64,000 nucleotides of DNA, taken from Verrucomicrobiales bacterium. GTDB taxonomy: Bacteria > Verrucomicrobiota > Verrucomicrobiia > Verrucomicrobiales > DEV007. Position numbers and translations under genes: made by a program. Under the pieces are notes generated by a model that was not told the DNA's origin, did not search any database, and saw only the letters and a list, made by a program, of their open reading frames with translations. Position 1 is the first letter of the stretch, and each line of letters starts with the position of its first letter. The stretch is taken from the NCBI GenBank assembly GCA_029213065.1, contig JARGPH010000025.1:1-64000 (forward strand), read 5' to 3'. Shown in pieces: positions 8,014 through 16,511 of the stretch.

Positions 8014-9597
8014 ATGCTGTCTTCCACGGTCAAAAAACGCTCTGTTCTGATACTCTTATTGGCTCTGTTCTGGGCTTCGAGCGGGTATTCACAGCACGAC
8101 GCGCAACGCAATGCGATGCAGGCGCTTGCGAAGAAAAGTGAAAAGGGATTCTCAAGAGCGTTTCTCAATCCAAAGGTCGACTCGGGCGAAGCGGAAACTT
8201 TATTTGTGGGCATGCTCAAGTTGCTGGCAGAGGATCAGGTTGACGATGCGATCCTTGTCGCCCGGAAAGCGCTGGAGCTCGGCATTCCACCGGGGCGGTT
8301 CTTTGCAGGCCCCTTTAATCTGACTTCGAAATTGCGGGATCATGAGGACTTCGGGAGTTTGCCCGGGATCGACGGGGTCGGGCCCATCATTCACGGACCG
8401 ATGCTGGGTGATATCACCGCTACGGGCGCCAAGGTCTGGGTGAGGACGAAAGGGCCCGAAACCTACCACCTCATCGTCGGTGAGAACTCGAAAGAGGCAG
8501 TGGAAACGGAGCGAATCACGTTCTCTCCGGAGAATAATTTCACCGGGGTCTTTCAAATTGAGAATCTGAAACCGGACACGGAGGTGACCTGTTTCATCCG
8601 CAGCGATGACGTCGCTCTTTTCCCGGGGGAAGAGGCAATCACCTTTCGCACCCGGCCGGCAGTGGGAACTGCTTCTTCATTCAAGGTGGCTTTCGGGGGT
8701 GGGGCCGGGTTTGTCCCCGAGTGGGAATACATGTGGGACACGATCCGCGGATTCAAGCCGGACGCGATGCTCATGTTGGGTGACAACGTCTACATCGATC
8801 AGCCGGAGCACATCCAAACTCACGACTACTGCTACAGTCGTCGTCAGAACCGCCCCGAGTGGCGCCGTTTCATTCGCGAAGTCCCGATCTATTCGATCTA
8901 CGATGATCACGATTTCGGGGTGAATGACTGCATTCCCGGGCCTGAAATCGAAAAGCCGGCCTGGAAGCGCCGGGTATGGAACACCTTTCGGGAGAACTGG
9001 GCGAACCCGGGATACGGCGGGGGCGAAAAGCAGCCCGGTTGCTGGTATGATTTCCCGATCGGTGATGTGCAGTTTTTCATGCTCGATGGCCGCTACTACC
9101 GCGACCTTGAGGGCGGAAGCATGCTCGGACCGGTTCAGAGGCAGTGGCTTCTTGCCGGTCTTTCGAACTCCACGGCAACCTTCAAAGTGGTCGTCTCACC
9201 GGTTCCCTTCACCCCGGACATCAAGCCCGGCAGTAGCGACCCCTGGGACGGATTTCCTGAAGAGCGGGAGAAAATCTTTTCCCACATTGAGACGAATCGT
9301 ATCGATGGGGTTTTTCTGGTCTGCGCTGATCGCCATCGAACTGATCTGAGAAAAACGGAGCGCCCCGACGGCTACACCCTGTATGAGTTCGAAAGCTCGA
9401 GACTGACCAACAAGCACGTCCACGAGGTCGTGAAAACGGACGGTCTCGTCTGGGGATACAACGAGAAATGCTCCTTCGGACTCATGGAGTTCGACACCAC
9501 GAAGGAAGACCCCGAGGTGCGTTTCAAGGCCATCGACATCGACGGGAAGGAGCAGGGGAATTTCCTTCTGAAAGCGAGCGATCTCCAGCTACCATAG
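8014..9597 (+). CDS. Secreted PhoD-like metallophosphatase
   Basis: 527 residues with a Sec signal peptide (about 1-28, KKRSVLILLLALFWASSGYS). A helical N-terminal part (30-115) precedes a beta-rich domain (about 125-215) and the metallophosphatase core: MLGDNVYID (254-262), IYDDHDFGVND (295-305) and a late CADRHRTD. These match PhoD-type alkaline phosphatases and phosphodiesterases, which use a metal centre outside the cytoplasm. An AGGA element lies about 8 bases before the ATG. PhoD enzymes are usually Tat-exported, but no twin arginine is visible here. Substrate not determinable. Confidence 0.85.
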   Translation: MLSSTVKKRSVLILLLALFWASSGYSQHDAQRNAMQALAKKSEKGFSRAFLNPKVDSGEAETLFVGMLKLLAEDQVDDAILVARKALELGIPPGRFFAGPFNLTSKLRDHEDFGSLPGIDGVGPIIHGPMLGDITATGAKVWVRTKGPETYHLIVGENSKEAVETERITFSPENNFTGVFQIENLKPDTEVTCFIRSDDVALFPGEEAITFRTRPAVGTASSFKVAFGGGAGFVPEWEYMWDTIRGFKPDAMLMLGDNVYIDQPEHIQTHDYCYSRRQNRPEWRRFIREVPIYSIYDDHDFGVNDCIPGPEIEKPAWKRRVWNTFRENWANPGYGGGEKQPGCWYDFPIGDVQFFMLDGRYYRDLEGGSMLGPVQRQWLLAGLSNSTATFKVVVSPVPFTPDIKPGSSDPWDGFPEEREKIFSHIETNRIDGVFLVCADRHRTDLRKTERPDGYTLYEFESSRLTNKHVHEVVKTDGLVWGYNEKCSFGLMEFDTTKEDPEVRFKAIDIDGKEQGNFLLKASDLQLP

Positions 9598-9737
9598 CCC
9601 TGCCCTCAGCATGGTCGCGTCCGGATGGAGTGGTGCGATGAATTTGTCCCACGCCGGAAACTCAATGATTTGAATGATTTCTGAGCTCTCTTGCCCATTT
9701 AATTTTATGGAAATTATATTAAAGTATGGTTTATTAA

Positions 9738-11132
9738 GTGGTTTTGAGTGCATCAGCCTCCAGTCATGACTACAAAGCGATACGCAACCGATCCATCAAG
9801 TCGGCTGTGTTGACCTCGTTGGCGTCTAAAATGGGGTCCGCTTTATTGCAATTGGTCTCCCTGCCGCTGGCCGCAAAGGTGCTTGGAAAAACGGAGTTCG
9901 GGATCTACGCGACGATCTCCATGACCATCACCCTGATTGTCCTGTTGGAACTGGGAGTCGGCCCGGCGCTGGCATTGGGGATTTCGAATGCCAATGCGCG
10001 TAAGGATCGGAATACAGAGCGCAAGTATTACACGACGGCGCTGGCGCTCATTGCCGGATTTGCCCTTCTCGGCGCGGCCATCGTGGGCGTGGTGATTTCG
10101 CTGGTTCCGATTGAGGTTCTCTTCGGAGCCAACTACGCGGGACTGGAAAGCGTCATGATTCCGGGACTCGTCGTCGGGCTTTGCCTCTACACCTGCGAGC
10201 TGATTTTGAGCCACACCGATCAAACCCGCGAGGGCTACATGGAATCAAATCATTCCAATGCCTGGGGCGCAGTTGGGAATGTTTTGTCTGCAGCCTGCGT
10301 GGGATATATTGCCGTGTCAGGAGTGGCGACGGTTCAACTTCTTCTCATCGCGGTTTTCGGGCCCCATGTTTTAGTGCGGGTGACCAACACCGTTTTCCTA
10401 CTTCGAAAGCGCGCGTATTTGCTGCCGAAGGTTGAGAACTTCGAGCGGAAGATTGCGGGAAGGATTCTCAAGGATGGTCTTGCCCTTTCCGTTTCCTACG
10501 CGCTCACCGTTATGGTCGAGTTCAACCTCTGTGCTCTCATTGTCGGGCGGATCGCAGGTCCGGATGAGGTGGCAATGTTTCAGGTTTTCGTCTCTGTCAC
10601 GATTGCGCTGAACGGGTTTATTCTCATGATCATGAGTCCGATGCGGCCCGCCGTGATCGATGCCTGGGCCAAGGGGGATCGCTCCTGGATTCTTTCGGCG
10701 GTATCAAAGATTTACATTTACACGCTGGCCTTTGCCCTGCTCGCCGGACTTGGTGCGATTTTTGTCGGTCCATGGGCGTTGCCAAAATGGTATGGCGAAG
10801 CGTTCGCGCCTCCCGCGTCGCTTTTTGTCGCGTTCTCTTTCTACTTTCTGGCGAATGCGTGGCGCCGGTGCAATCAGCCTCTTGTTGTCAGTGTTGGACG
10901 GGTCATTGGGTCCGTGAAATACACTCTGTTTGAAATCGGGCTTACGATTCTGGCGGCCGTTGTCGGAATGTACTATGGCGGTTTGACTGGGTTGTGGCTG
11001 GGCGTCGCTCTCTCTATCACTGCCGCAACCGGCTGGGCATTCCCGATGATTTTCTGGAAGGCAATCCGGTCTGTTTCAGAACGGACAGAGGAAGGTGATC
11101 CCGGCGAAGTTTCCAATCCAGTCACCACCTAG
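9738..11132 (+). CDS. Wzx-type polysaccharide flippase
   Basis: 464 residues, about 12-14 hydrophobic helices, beginning IKSAVLTSLASKMGSALLQL and with LGKTEFGIYATISMTITLI, typical of the polysaccharide-synthesis (MATE/MOP superfamily) flippases that move lipid-linked glycans across the inner membrane. Start is GTG at 9738 (TTG at 9744 is also possible; no ATG lies near the N-terminus). The upstream 140 bases are AT-rich and probably carry the promoter. It is followed after 4 bases by a methyltransferase, so the two are likely co-transcribed. No glycosyltransferases are adjacent, so the substrate is unknown. Confidence 0.85.
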   Translation: MVLSASASSHDYKAIRNRSIKSAVLTSLASKMGSALLQLVSLPLAAKVLGKTEFGIYATISMTITLIVLLELGVGPALALGISNANARKDRNTERKYYTTALALIAGFALLGAAIVGVVISLVPIEVLFGANYAGLESVMIPGLVVGLCLYTCELILSHTDQTREGYMESNHSNAWGAVGNVLSAACVGYIAVSGVATVQLLLIAVFGPHVLVRVTNTVFLLRKRAYLLPKVENFERKIAGRILKDGLALSVSYALTVMVEFNLCALIVGRIAGPDEVAMFQVFVSVTIALNGFILMIMSPMRPAVIDAWAKGDRSWILSAVSKIYIYTLAFALLAGLGAIFVGPWALPKWYGEAFAPPASLFVAFSFYFLANAWRRCNQPLVVSVGRVIGSVKYTLFEIGLTILAAVVGMYYGGLTGLWLGVALSITAATGWAFPMIFWKAIRSVSERTEEGDPGEVSNPVTT

Positions 11133-11136
11133 GCGT

Positions 11137-11820
11137 ATGGAGAAAACTCATTTATCTGCCTCTTCTGAGAAGTCTGCCGTGTCCTCGCTCGTGAAGATGG
11201 TGAAACGCTGTGTGCCGGACTCTGTGAAGCTTGCTTCGAAAGCGCGCTTACGCCCCGGAGGACGTATCGGACTGAATCTTCCTGACCGGATCTTTCTTGA
11301 ACAGGTTTCCATTCCCTGGTTTGCAGAGCAGGAGGAGACCCGTTCCGTTTTAGATGTGGGCACCGATTGGTATACCTGGAAGTACGAGGTGCTTTTTCCG
11401 GGGATGGAGTACCAATCGATCGACTTTGATGCGGCGAAGGCGAAGTTTGCCTCTCCCAATCATGTCGTCGGATCGATTCTCGAGCTGGATCAGTATTTTG
11501 AAGAGAACAGGTTTGATCTCATTATCTGTAACGGCGTTTTCGGATGGGGTGTCGACGATTGCGCTGATATCGAGACAGCAGTGTCTCAGTTTTTCAGGGT
11601 GTTGCGTCCCGGCGGCTACCTCGTCATTGGTTGGAATGATAACGACGATCATCGACCGGAAGGCTTTGAGAAAACGGATGTAAAGGGATTTGAGCGATTT
11701 GTGTTACCTCCCATTGAATCCGATCACTTCAATTCCGCGGGCTCCAATCGGCATCAGTTCCGATTCTACCGCTCGGTGAAATCAGCGTCTGTTTCATCAC
11801 AGCATGAAACGATTCTCTGA
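11137..11820 (+). CDS. Class I SAM-dependent methyltransferase
   Basis: About 227 residues with a Methyltransf_11-like core: VLDVGTDWYTWKYE (motif I region, without the usual GxGxG), SIDFD (motif II acid), FDLIICNGVFGWG and FFRVLRPGGYLVIGW. ATG at 11137 is chosen because it follows the flippase stop by 4 bases; a GTG 14 codons upstream would overlap it. Coupling to the flippase suggests modification of a glycan or its lipid carrier (inference). The unusual motif I is worth noting, but the rest of the fold is convincing. Confidence 0.8.
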   Translation: MEKTHLSASSEKSAVSSLVKMVKRCVPDSVKLASKARLRPGGRIGLNLPDRIFLEQVSIPWFAEQEETRSVLDVGTDWYTWKYEVLFPGMEYQSIDFDAAKAKFASPNHVVGSILELDQYFEENRFDLIICNGVFGWGVDDCADIETAVSQFFRVLRPGGYLVIGWNDNDDHRPEGFEKTDVKGFERFVLPPIESDHFNSAGSNRHQFRFYRSVKSASVSSQHETIL

Positions 11821-11830
11821 CTGATTTTAT

Positions 11831-13624
11831 CTAACGCAGAAATAAGAAATCAGCGGTCGCGAGGAGGGCTCCCACTATCTCTTCAAGCGATTCCTCTTTG
11901 GCTGAGTTTGCCTCCCGCTCGGTCGGTGCCCGGGTCAGGATGCCAAGAAAAAGCGCTTCGATTTGATCTCCTTTCCCGGGAATACTCCGGATTTTGCGCA
12001 GTAGCGCAGAGTAGGGATTCATCACAGCCTCTGCGAGTTCCCCGTTGTGAATCGCGAGTGACTGCGGGATCGAGGCATTTCTATTAGCATTGGCGATGCT
12101 CTGTCGATCCGATTGGCCGAAGGTTCTCAGGAAGTGACCCCGGGGGGCCGGGGAACTCAGTTCGCTGGCGCGGTAGAGTTTTGCGTGAGATGATTTCCAC
12201 TGCAGAAACGTCTTCTTCGGTCCGATCTCTTCGGATCTGATCTTATCCAGCGCACTCCTCATGCTTTTCCGGCGGGCGAGGAGTTCGGCTGCTTCCGGGC
12301 ACGGGGCGCGCCCTCTCCGTCGCGCGAATTCCCGGCCTTCGGAAGTGCGCAGCCATGCCTCTACCGATTCCGTGGATTTTCCGTCAAATTTGGAGGCCCG
12401 GATTCTGAGATCGTCGACAATGAGAGTCACGAAGGTATCCCAAATTTGCTCCGCACTGAGCCGTCGAAGAAAAGGGGCCTCAAAGTAGACCTGGTCTCCC
12501 GGGGAATAGGATCGTGTTAGGGGTTCCCGCTGCCAGGCTTTGGACTTCATGACAGTGGAGAGGAATTGTTTCACATCGTAGTGATTCGTTCTCATCGTCT
12601 CAATCAACTCCGACTCGAGGGCTGGATTGTAAGCGACTGTTTCATCGCGAAGATCGTCAAGAGGCGGGGGGACCAGTCCGGCGCCGAACAGTTGTTCCCA
12701 GAGGCGATTCACAATGACCCGGGTGAACCGGGGATTGGCGGGCGAGGTCAGCCAGTTGGCAAAAGTCTCCATGGGGAGTTCGGCGGGATTTACCCTGACT
12801 GATTCACCAAAAGCTGTGGAGGCGGCGATCTCAGTAAGAGGCTCAGCGTCAGTGTATTGATAGTCGTGTGGAAGTCTAAGAGGATGCTTCCAGCTCGTGA
12901 CGGTTCCAAACCGCATCGGAATCGTCAGTCGGTTGATGTCCGATTTTTCGGGCCCCTTGATCTGAAGGTAAATATCCGGATACTTGCTCGCGCGAACTTT
13001 GTAGGCGAACGCGGCCATCTCGTAGAAATCCTTTTGCGTCCATTGGTCGAAGGGATGGTTGTGGCATTGTGCGCATTCCATCCGCGTTCCCGCAAAGACT
13101 TGCATGAGACCGCTAAAATTCTCCAGTGGCATTCCAAAATCGCGGAGGTAAAATCCCACGGCACCGGCGTTTTCCTTTTCCCAGATATTACCCTGTCGAC
13201 TCAACAGATTCCGAACGAACTGGTCGTAGGGAATATTTTCCTCGAGTGAATCGAGCAGCCACTGTGAATATGCCTGTCCCGTGATGCCGCTCCGTGTAAT
13301 CTCAAGATCCGTCGAGATTCGAAGCAGGTCGGCCCAGAAATGAAACCAGTGTTTCGCGTAGCCTTCGGAGTCGAGGAGGGAGTCGATAAGGCGAGGGCGT
13401 TTCTCAGGATCGGTTGAGCTGAGAAACCGGTTTGCTTCGGTCAGGGTGGGGGCGCGACCGATCGCGGTGAAATAGACGCGTCTCAGAAATGTGGTTTCAG
13501 AGGCGGCCGGGGGAAGCTCGATCTGATGTGCCGAACAATCGTCCGCAATCTTTTCATCGATGCCGGCTTCAACCGGAAGGCTGAAGAGAAATATAAGAAA
13601 GAAAAGTTCGCAGAGGTTGCGCAT
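11831..13624 (-). CDS. DUF1549/DUF1553 secreted protein with CxxCH motif (no DUF1501 partner)
   Basis: About 597 residues starting at the ATG before MRNLCELFFLIFLFSLPVEA, a clear Sec signal peptide (a GTG/TTG extension of 13 codons would bury it). DUF1549 begins near TTFLRRVYFTAIGRAPTLTE; CAQCHNHPFDQW is the CxxCH motif that joins the two halves; DUF1553 follows with FTRVIVNRLWEQLFG. These families are common in Planctomycetota and Verrucomicrobiota and function is not established. Unlike most members it lacks the N-terminal cytochrome-like domain and has no DUF1501 gene beside it. Convergent with the methyltransferase, divergent from the ceramidase-like gene. Confidence 0.85.
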   Translation of the reverse strand: MRNLCELFFLIFLFSLPVEAGIDEKIADDCSAHQIELPPAASETTFLRRVYFTAIGRAPTLTEANRFLSSTDPEKRPRLIDSLLDSEGYAKHWFHFWADLLRISTDLEITRSGITGQAYSQWLLDSLEENIPYDQFVRNLLSRQGNIWEKENAGAVGFYLRDFGMPLENFSGLMQVFAGTRMECAQCHNHPFDQWTQKDFYEMAAFAYKVRASKYPDIYLQIKGPEKSDINRLTIPMRFGTVTSWKHPLRLPHDYQYTDAEPLTEIAASTAFGESVRVNPAELPMETFANWLTSPANPRFTRVIVNRLWEQLFGAGLVPPPLDDLRDETVAYNPALESELIETMRTNHYDVKQFLSTVMKSKAWQREPLTRSYSPGDQVYFEAPFLRRLSAEQIWDTFVTLIVDDLRIRASKFDGKSTESVEAWLRTSEGREFARRRGRAPCPEAAELLARRKSMRSALDKIRSEEIGPKKTFLQWKSSHAKLYRASELSSPAPRGHFLRTFGQSDRQSIANANRNASIPQSLAIHNGELAEAVMNPYSALLRKIRSIPGKGDQIEALFLGILTRAPTEREANSAKEESLEEIVGALLATADFLFLR

Positions 13625-13798
13625 CGGTGGCCGGAATTTACAAAGGTTACCGGCCTGCCGCAAGGATCGTCAACGGTCAATCCCACGTGGTGGCGGTAGG
13701 GGGGGGATCGTGCTGGATGGGGGTATGGCCCTATCTGCGCCACACGGTCGGCTTGTCTTACCGATTTGAGTTTTCTACGCTCACGGTGAATTGGATTC

Positions 13799-15292
13799 AT
13801 GAAGTCACTGTTTGCCGCCATCATTTTCTGCTCCTTTGCCCTCCCTCTTGAGGCGGAAACGATTCTCGGAGGTGTCGCCAAAGTGGATATCACGCGGGCA
13901 GGAGAGGATGCCGGGGAGAACCCTCTCTGGGCGAAAGCGCTCGTTCTCAGTAGGGGAGATACTCACGTTGTTATCGTGACAGTTGACGCGGTCGCAATCG
14001 CAGAAATCGGCTCGATCCGGGATCCGTATTTGGCTAATGTTAGGTCAGAGCTGCAAAAATCGATTGGGGTGCCGCCTCAATCCATTATTATCAATGCGAG
14101 TCATTGCCACGGGATCGTTGCTCCGGATGTGGAGGCCAAAACGATTGAAGCGGTGACGAAGGCCTGGGAGAAAAGGGTCCCGGTGAAGACGGGCGTTGCA
14201 TCGGGAACTGAGAACAGCATTTCAATCAACCGGCGGCTTCGGCTCAAAAGTGGAAGGGAGAGTGATGTGCGTCACGCCTACGCATTGCCGAATGACGAAG
14301 AGGTCGCATCGGTGGGCCCGATTGATCCGGAGATCGGAATTCTCCGCATTGATAGAATGGAGGACGGCGAGCCTCTCGCGCTTGTATACAATTTTGCCTG
14401 CCATCCCATCATGGGGATTCCCAGTGGCGGCAATACAGCGGATCTCTCAGGATTTGCCTCCAATGTGATTGAGCGCAATCTGGGTGACGGGAAGGCGATG
14501 GCGCTCTTTGTTCAGGGTTGCGGGGGCGACATCAATCCGGTTCTCTACAAGTCGGTGACTCAGCCGCGCGACGGGGAGCCGCTTGGAACCCGCCTCGGCC
14601 TGAGTGTTCTCGAAGCAGCGCGGCGGATCGAGACACAACCCGGAGGAGGTTTGTCATTACTTGCCCGAAACGTTTCCCTGCCGAGAGCCGACCTCGCAGA
14701 GCGAATCGCTGAGATGGAGAAAGAGATCGACGAACTCCTTATTTCACTGAAAGGGACGACGCTGAATTTTGAAACCTTTCTCCCGCTATTCGTGAAATAC
14801 CAAATGTCAGGGGAGTATCCCTCGGCGACGTCCTATCGCTATCTCCAGGATGAGCTCCTGCAACGCGAAGATTGGAAGAAGCTCGATTCCGATAACCGGA
14901 AAGCAATGGAAGCTTACCTGAAGAATATCCGCTCGATGGAAGAATTAACCCGGAAGCAGATCAACCTCGCTCTGATACGAAAGCATCAGGCCCGCAATGT
15001 GAAAGCGGGAGAGACGGTCGAAGCTGAGGTCGTGGCTCTCGGCGTGGGGAATTTTAAAATGGTCACTTTTCCCGCCGAGCTGACCGTGCCGATCGGGCTG
15101 AATATTAAGAAGAACTCTCCTCACAAACACACCTATGTCGCGGGATACACCAACGGGTATCTCTATTACGCGCCAACTGCGAGTCAGCTCGAGAATCGGG
15201 GCGGAGCGCAGGAAGACAGTGATTGTCTGCTCGCGCCGGAATGGCAGGCGATATTCGAGGACCTCGCTCTCTCGCTTCTCGAAAAACTTTAG
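13799..15292 (+). CDS. Neutral/alkaline ceramidase-like secreted protein
   Basis: 497 residues with signal peptide MKSLFAAIIFCSFALPLEA. The mature part opens with GGVAKVDIT, has NASHCHGI in the position of the Zn-binding 'TH.H' region of neutral ceramidases, NFACHPIMG, and FVQGCGGDINPV near 240. The family cleaves the amide bond of ceramides or related acyl compounds; many bacterial homologues have unknown substrates. It is followed after 15 bases by a sialidase on the same strand, probably one operon. Weak similarity over the C-terminal third makes the exact activity uncertain. Confidence 0.7.
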   Translation: MKSLFAAIIFCSFALPLEAETILGGVAKVDITRAGEDAGENPLWAKALVLSRGDTHVVIVTVDAVAIAEIGSIRDPYLANVRSELQKSIGVPPQSIIINASHCHGIVAPDVEAKTIEAVTKAWEKRVPVKTGVASGTENSISINRRLRLKSGRESDVRHAYALPNDEEVASVGPIDPEIGILRIDRMEDGEPLALVYNFACHPIMGIPSGGNTADLSGFASNVIERNLGDGKAMALFVQGCGGDINPVLYKSVTQPRDGEPLGTRLGLSVLEAARRIETQPGGGLSLLARNVSLPRADLAERIAEMEKEIDELLISLKGTTLNFETFLPLFVKYQMSGEYPSATSYRYLQDELLQREDWKKLDSDNRKAMEAYLKNIRSMEELTRKQINLALIRKHQARNVKAGETVEAEVVALGVGNFKMVTFPAELTVPIGLNIKKNSPHKHTYVAGYTNGYLYYAPTASQLENRGGAQEDSDCLLAPEWQAIFEDLALSLLEKL

Positions 15293-15307
15293 AAACCTGA
15301 AAACCAC

Positions 15308-16510
15308 ATGAAAACACCCCTCAACAACCCCACGGACCGCCGTCATTTTCTCAAAACAGCAGGAGCGGCAACAGCCGGTGTCATTGTCGCCGTCCCCGGT
15401 TCTGCCCGCGCCGCTGACGGCGCGACGATCATTGAAACCAAAGTGATTTCGCAGCAACCCGAGTATTATCACGGGTGGTCTACCGTGACCCGGCGGAAGA
15501 ACGGTGAGCTTTGGCTGACCTGGTCAGGAGGACGCGTTGCCCATGTTTGTCCGTTCGGCCAGGTCCACGCGATGACTTCGAAGGATGACGGTAAAACCTG
15601 GACGTGGCCCCGCGTGTTACTCGACGGAGCAATCGACGACAGAGACTCGGGTGTTCTCGAGACGGCAAAGGGAACTCTTATTGCGACTACCTTCACGTCG
15701 CTCGCCTATGAGCCTTACATCGAGAAAGGCAAGCGGATGAGTGAACTGGGAGAGGGGGGCTGGCAGACAAAGGACTTTGGTGAAAAGGAGCTGAAGCAGT
15801 GGATGGCGTGCAATGACCGGCTCACTCCGGAAGAGCGGAAGGCGGAACTCGGCGTCTGGGCGATTCGCTCGGAAGACGGTGGAAAAACCTGGGGGGAACG
15901 GCTTCCGACAGTGGTTAACAGTCCACATGGACCGACTCAACTGAAGGATGGTCGTTTGCTCTATGCCGGCAAGATGCTCTGGAGCGAAGGCAAAAAAATA
16001 GGTGTTTGTGAGTCGAAGGACGATGGCAAAACCTGGCAGTGGCTCGCTGATATTCCCGCGAGGGAGGGGGATAATCCCGAAACGCAATATCATGAGCTGC
16101 ACGCCGTTGAAGCGGCGGACGGGACGCTCATTGCCCAGATTCGAAATCACAGCGCCGAGAATAAAAGCTGGACCCTGCAGACCGAGTCAAGTGATGGCGG
16201 AAAGACATGGTCAATTCCGCATCCCATTACTTTCGGGATCCCCTCGCATCTCTTGAAACTGCGCGATGATCGTCTCCTCATGACCTATGGGCATCGTCGT
16301 GCGCCCTATGGAAATCAGGCGCGTATCAGCGCTGACAATGGCAAGACCTGGGGGGAACCGATGATTATTTCCGGTGACGGGGCGGGTGGCGATCTCGGTT
16401 ATCCGAGCACCGTTGAACTCGATGACGGAAGTCTCGTCACGGTTTGGTATGAGAAGATGAAAGGATCGTCACTCGCGGTGTTGCGTCAGGCGCATTGGAG
16501 ACTGGCATAG
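15308..16510 (+). CDS. Tat-exported sialidase (BNR/Asp-box protein)
   Basis: 400 residues. The N-terminus has a twin-arginine signal (DRRHFLKTAGAATAGVIVAV). At least five Asp boxes are visible: SKDDGKTW, SEDGGKTW, SKDDGKTW, SSDGGKTW, SADNGKTW, defining a six-bladed propeller as in exo-alpha-sialidases. The family removes terminal sialic acids or acts on related sugars. The arginine triad cannot be fixed by eye. It follows the ceramidase-like gene in the same direction by 15 bases and is convergent with the POT transporter. Confidence 0.8.
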   Translation: MKTPLNNPTDRRHFLKTAGAATAGVIVAVPGSARAADGATIIETKVISQQPEYYHGWSTVTRRKNGELWLTWSGGRVAHVCPFGQVHAMTSKDDGKTWTWPRVLLDGAIDDRDSGVLETAKGTLIATTFTSLAYEPYIEKGKRMSELGEGGWQTKDFGEKELKQWMACNDRLTPEERKAELGVWAIRSEDGGKTWGERLPTVVNSPHGPTQLKDGRLLYAGKMLWSEGKKIGVCESKDDGKTWQWLADIPAREGDNPETQYHELHAVEAADGTLIAQIRNHSAENKSWTLQTESSDGGKTWSIPHPITFGIPSHLLKLRDDRLLMTYGHRRAPYGNQARISADNGKTWGEPMIISGDGAGGDLGYPSTVELDDGSLVTVWYEKMKGSSLAVLRQAHWRLA

Positions 16511-16511
16511 G

